Positions 63,527-64,000 of a stretch of DNA of 64,000 nt are shown here, in pieces. The stretch is taken from NCBI RefSeq assembly GCF_001541225.1, contig NZ_LMTS01000158.1:9675-73674 (forward strand). The letters run 5' to 3'. The notes beneath the pieces were generated by a model. That model was not told the origin of the DNA. It ran no database searches and was given only the letters and a program-made list of their open reading frames with translations. Both the position numbers and the translations under genes were made by a program. Every line of letters begins with the position of its first letter. The stretch's first letter is position 1. This DNA comes from Variovorax sp. WDL1 (lineage in GTDB: Bacteria > Pseudomonadota > Gammaproteobacteria > Burkholderiales > Burkholderiaceae_C).

Positions 63527-64000
63527 GGAAGGTCTGCACAAATCCGCTGCCGGCGTGTTTGGTGAGCCCCGTGCGCTAAGAAAATCTGAGCCATGAAACA
63601 AGCCGACCTGGGCCTGAACCTGACGACCAAGCGCACGCGCAAGCGTGAGTTCCTGGCGGAGATGGAGCGTGTGGTGCCGTGGGCAGCGCTCGTTGCCTTG
63701 ATCACCCCGTACGCGCCGGAAGGCAGACGCGGTCGCCCGCCCTTTGCCGTGGAGACGATGCTGCGCATCCACTTCATGCAACAGTGGTTCACGCTGAGCG
63801 ATCCGGCGATGGAAGAGGCATTGCACGACGTGCCGCTGTTCCGCGAATTCGCTGGCTTGAACTGGAACACGCCGCTGCCCGACGAGACGACGATCCTGCG
63901 CTTTCGTCGGCTGCTGGAAGAACACAAGCTGGCCCCGCAGATCCTGAAGCTGGTCAATGAACTGCTGGGTGCCAAAGGTCTGCTGCTGCGAGCCGGCACT
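63527..64000 (+). mobile_element. IS5-family insertion sequence, left part
   Basis: The end GGAAGGTCTGCACA is typical of IS5-family inverted repeats. It is preceded by CTAA (63523-63526), the expected YTAR target, so the element starts at 63527. The rest runs off the window, so the right end and second target copy cannot be checked. It lies between the integrase start codon and whatever promoter or att/tRNA site is to the right. Confidence 0.8.
63593..64000 (+). CDS. IS5-family transposase, N-terminal part
   Basis: 136 residues are visible, cut by the window end. KREFLAEMERVVPWAALVAL, EGRRGRPPFAVETMLRIHFM and LSDPAMEEALHDVPLFREFA form the DUF772 N-terminal region of IS5 transposases; the first catalytic Asp lies in LPDETTILRFRRLLEEH. 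No disruption is seen so far. Confidence 0.93.
   Translation, partial: MKQADLGLNLTTKRTRKREFLAEMERVVPWAALVALITPYAPEGRRGRPPFAVETMLRIHFMQQWFTLSDPAMEEALHDVPLFREFAGLNWNTPLPDETTILRFRRLLEEHKLAPQILKLVNELLGAKGLLLRAGT

Noticed and set aside
63540..64000. tRNA gene or att site next to the integrase
   Set aside because: Only IS5-family sequence is present up to the window end; any tRNA would lie further right.

Overview
This window is GC-rich proteobacterial DNA, most like Burkholderiales (Comamonadaceae or Burkholderiaceae type) or a related pseudomonad. The evidence is a third-position G/C coding bias, a CopK-family protein, Pseudomonas/Burkholderia-style copABCD-copRS genes, and a long IntB13-like integrase. 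Genus cannot be fixed from sequence alone. The window reads as the cargo end of an integrative element: it finishes at a (now broken) tyrosine integrase and contains three insertion sequences and several disrupted genes.

Layout. 1-2.8 kb: tail of an RND outer-membrane channel, an MFS exporter, a decayed superoxide dismutase gene and soxR with its box. 3.0-22.1 kb: a MerR-type regulator diverges from a long co-directional block with many ATGA overlaps. It holds small periplasmic metal proteins, a DUF2933 peptide, an ICMT-like methyltransferase, polyphosphate kinase 2, a P1B-ATPase with an unusual CPD motif, an MFS transporter, LemA plus two TPM-domain proteins, a beta-CASP RNase-like hydrolase, an AMP-phosphorylase-type enzyme, a PRPP synthetase, a D-2-hydroxyacid dehydrogenase, an ABC1/UbiB kinase, an archaeal-type (type II) GAPDH and a DUF4010 membrane protein. 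22.1-23.7 kb: a divergent SDR/TetR pair. 23.8-32.3 kb (minus strand): phosphoketolase-like enzyme, cyclopropane fatty-acid synthase, MerR regulator, acetate kinase, DUF3141 alpha/beta hydrolase, CopZ-like chaperone and DUF2933. 32.9-44.8 kb: copSR, copA, copB, DUF411, DUF2933, a Cu+-ATPase, copC, copD and copK, with an IS3-family element between copK and its apparent copper box. 45.0-50 kb: a LysR gene split by an IS21-family element, an XRE regulator and an orphan LysR effector domain. 50-56.6 kb: a cusCBA-type copper RND pump. 56.7-60.4 kb: LysR regulator, a frameshifted luciferase-like oxidoreductase, an Old Yellow Enzyme and a SnoaL-like protein. 61-64 kb: a DUF2790 protein, the frameshifted integrase and the start of an IS5-family element.

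How it fits together. Two perfect FNR/ANR boxes (TTGAT-N4-ATCAA) lie upstream of the left block and of the minus-strand phosphoketolase/acetate-kinase block. Each is about 41 bp from a plausible start site. Next to them are two near-identical MerR-type operator sequences. I infer an oxygen- and metal-responsive survival island. Copper export, which matters most for Cu(I) under anoxia, is combined with substrate-level ATP generation (phosphoketolase to acetyl-phosphate to acetate kinase; GAPDH with D-lactate dehydrogenase; polyphosphate kinase). A translationally coupled RNase / AMP phosphorylase / PRPP synthetase trio could feed RNA-derived pentose phosphates into it. The gene content recalls the low-oxygen-activated locus of Burkholderia cenocepacia, but that comparison is from memory and unchecked.

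The mobile context is decaying: the integrase is frameshifted and cut off from its upstream region by an IS, a LysR gene is split, and sod and the LLM oxidoreductase are broken.
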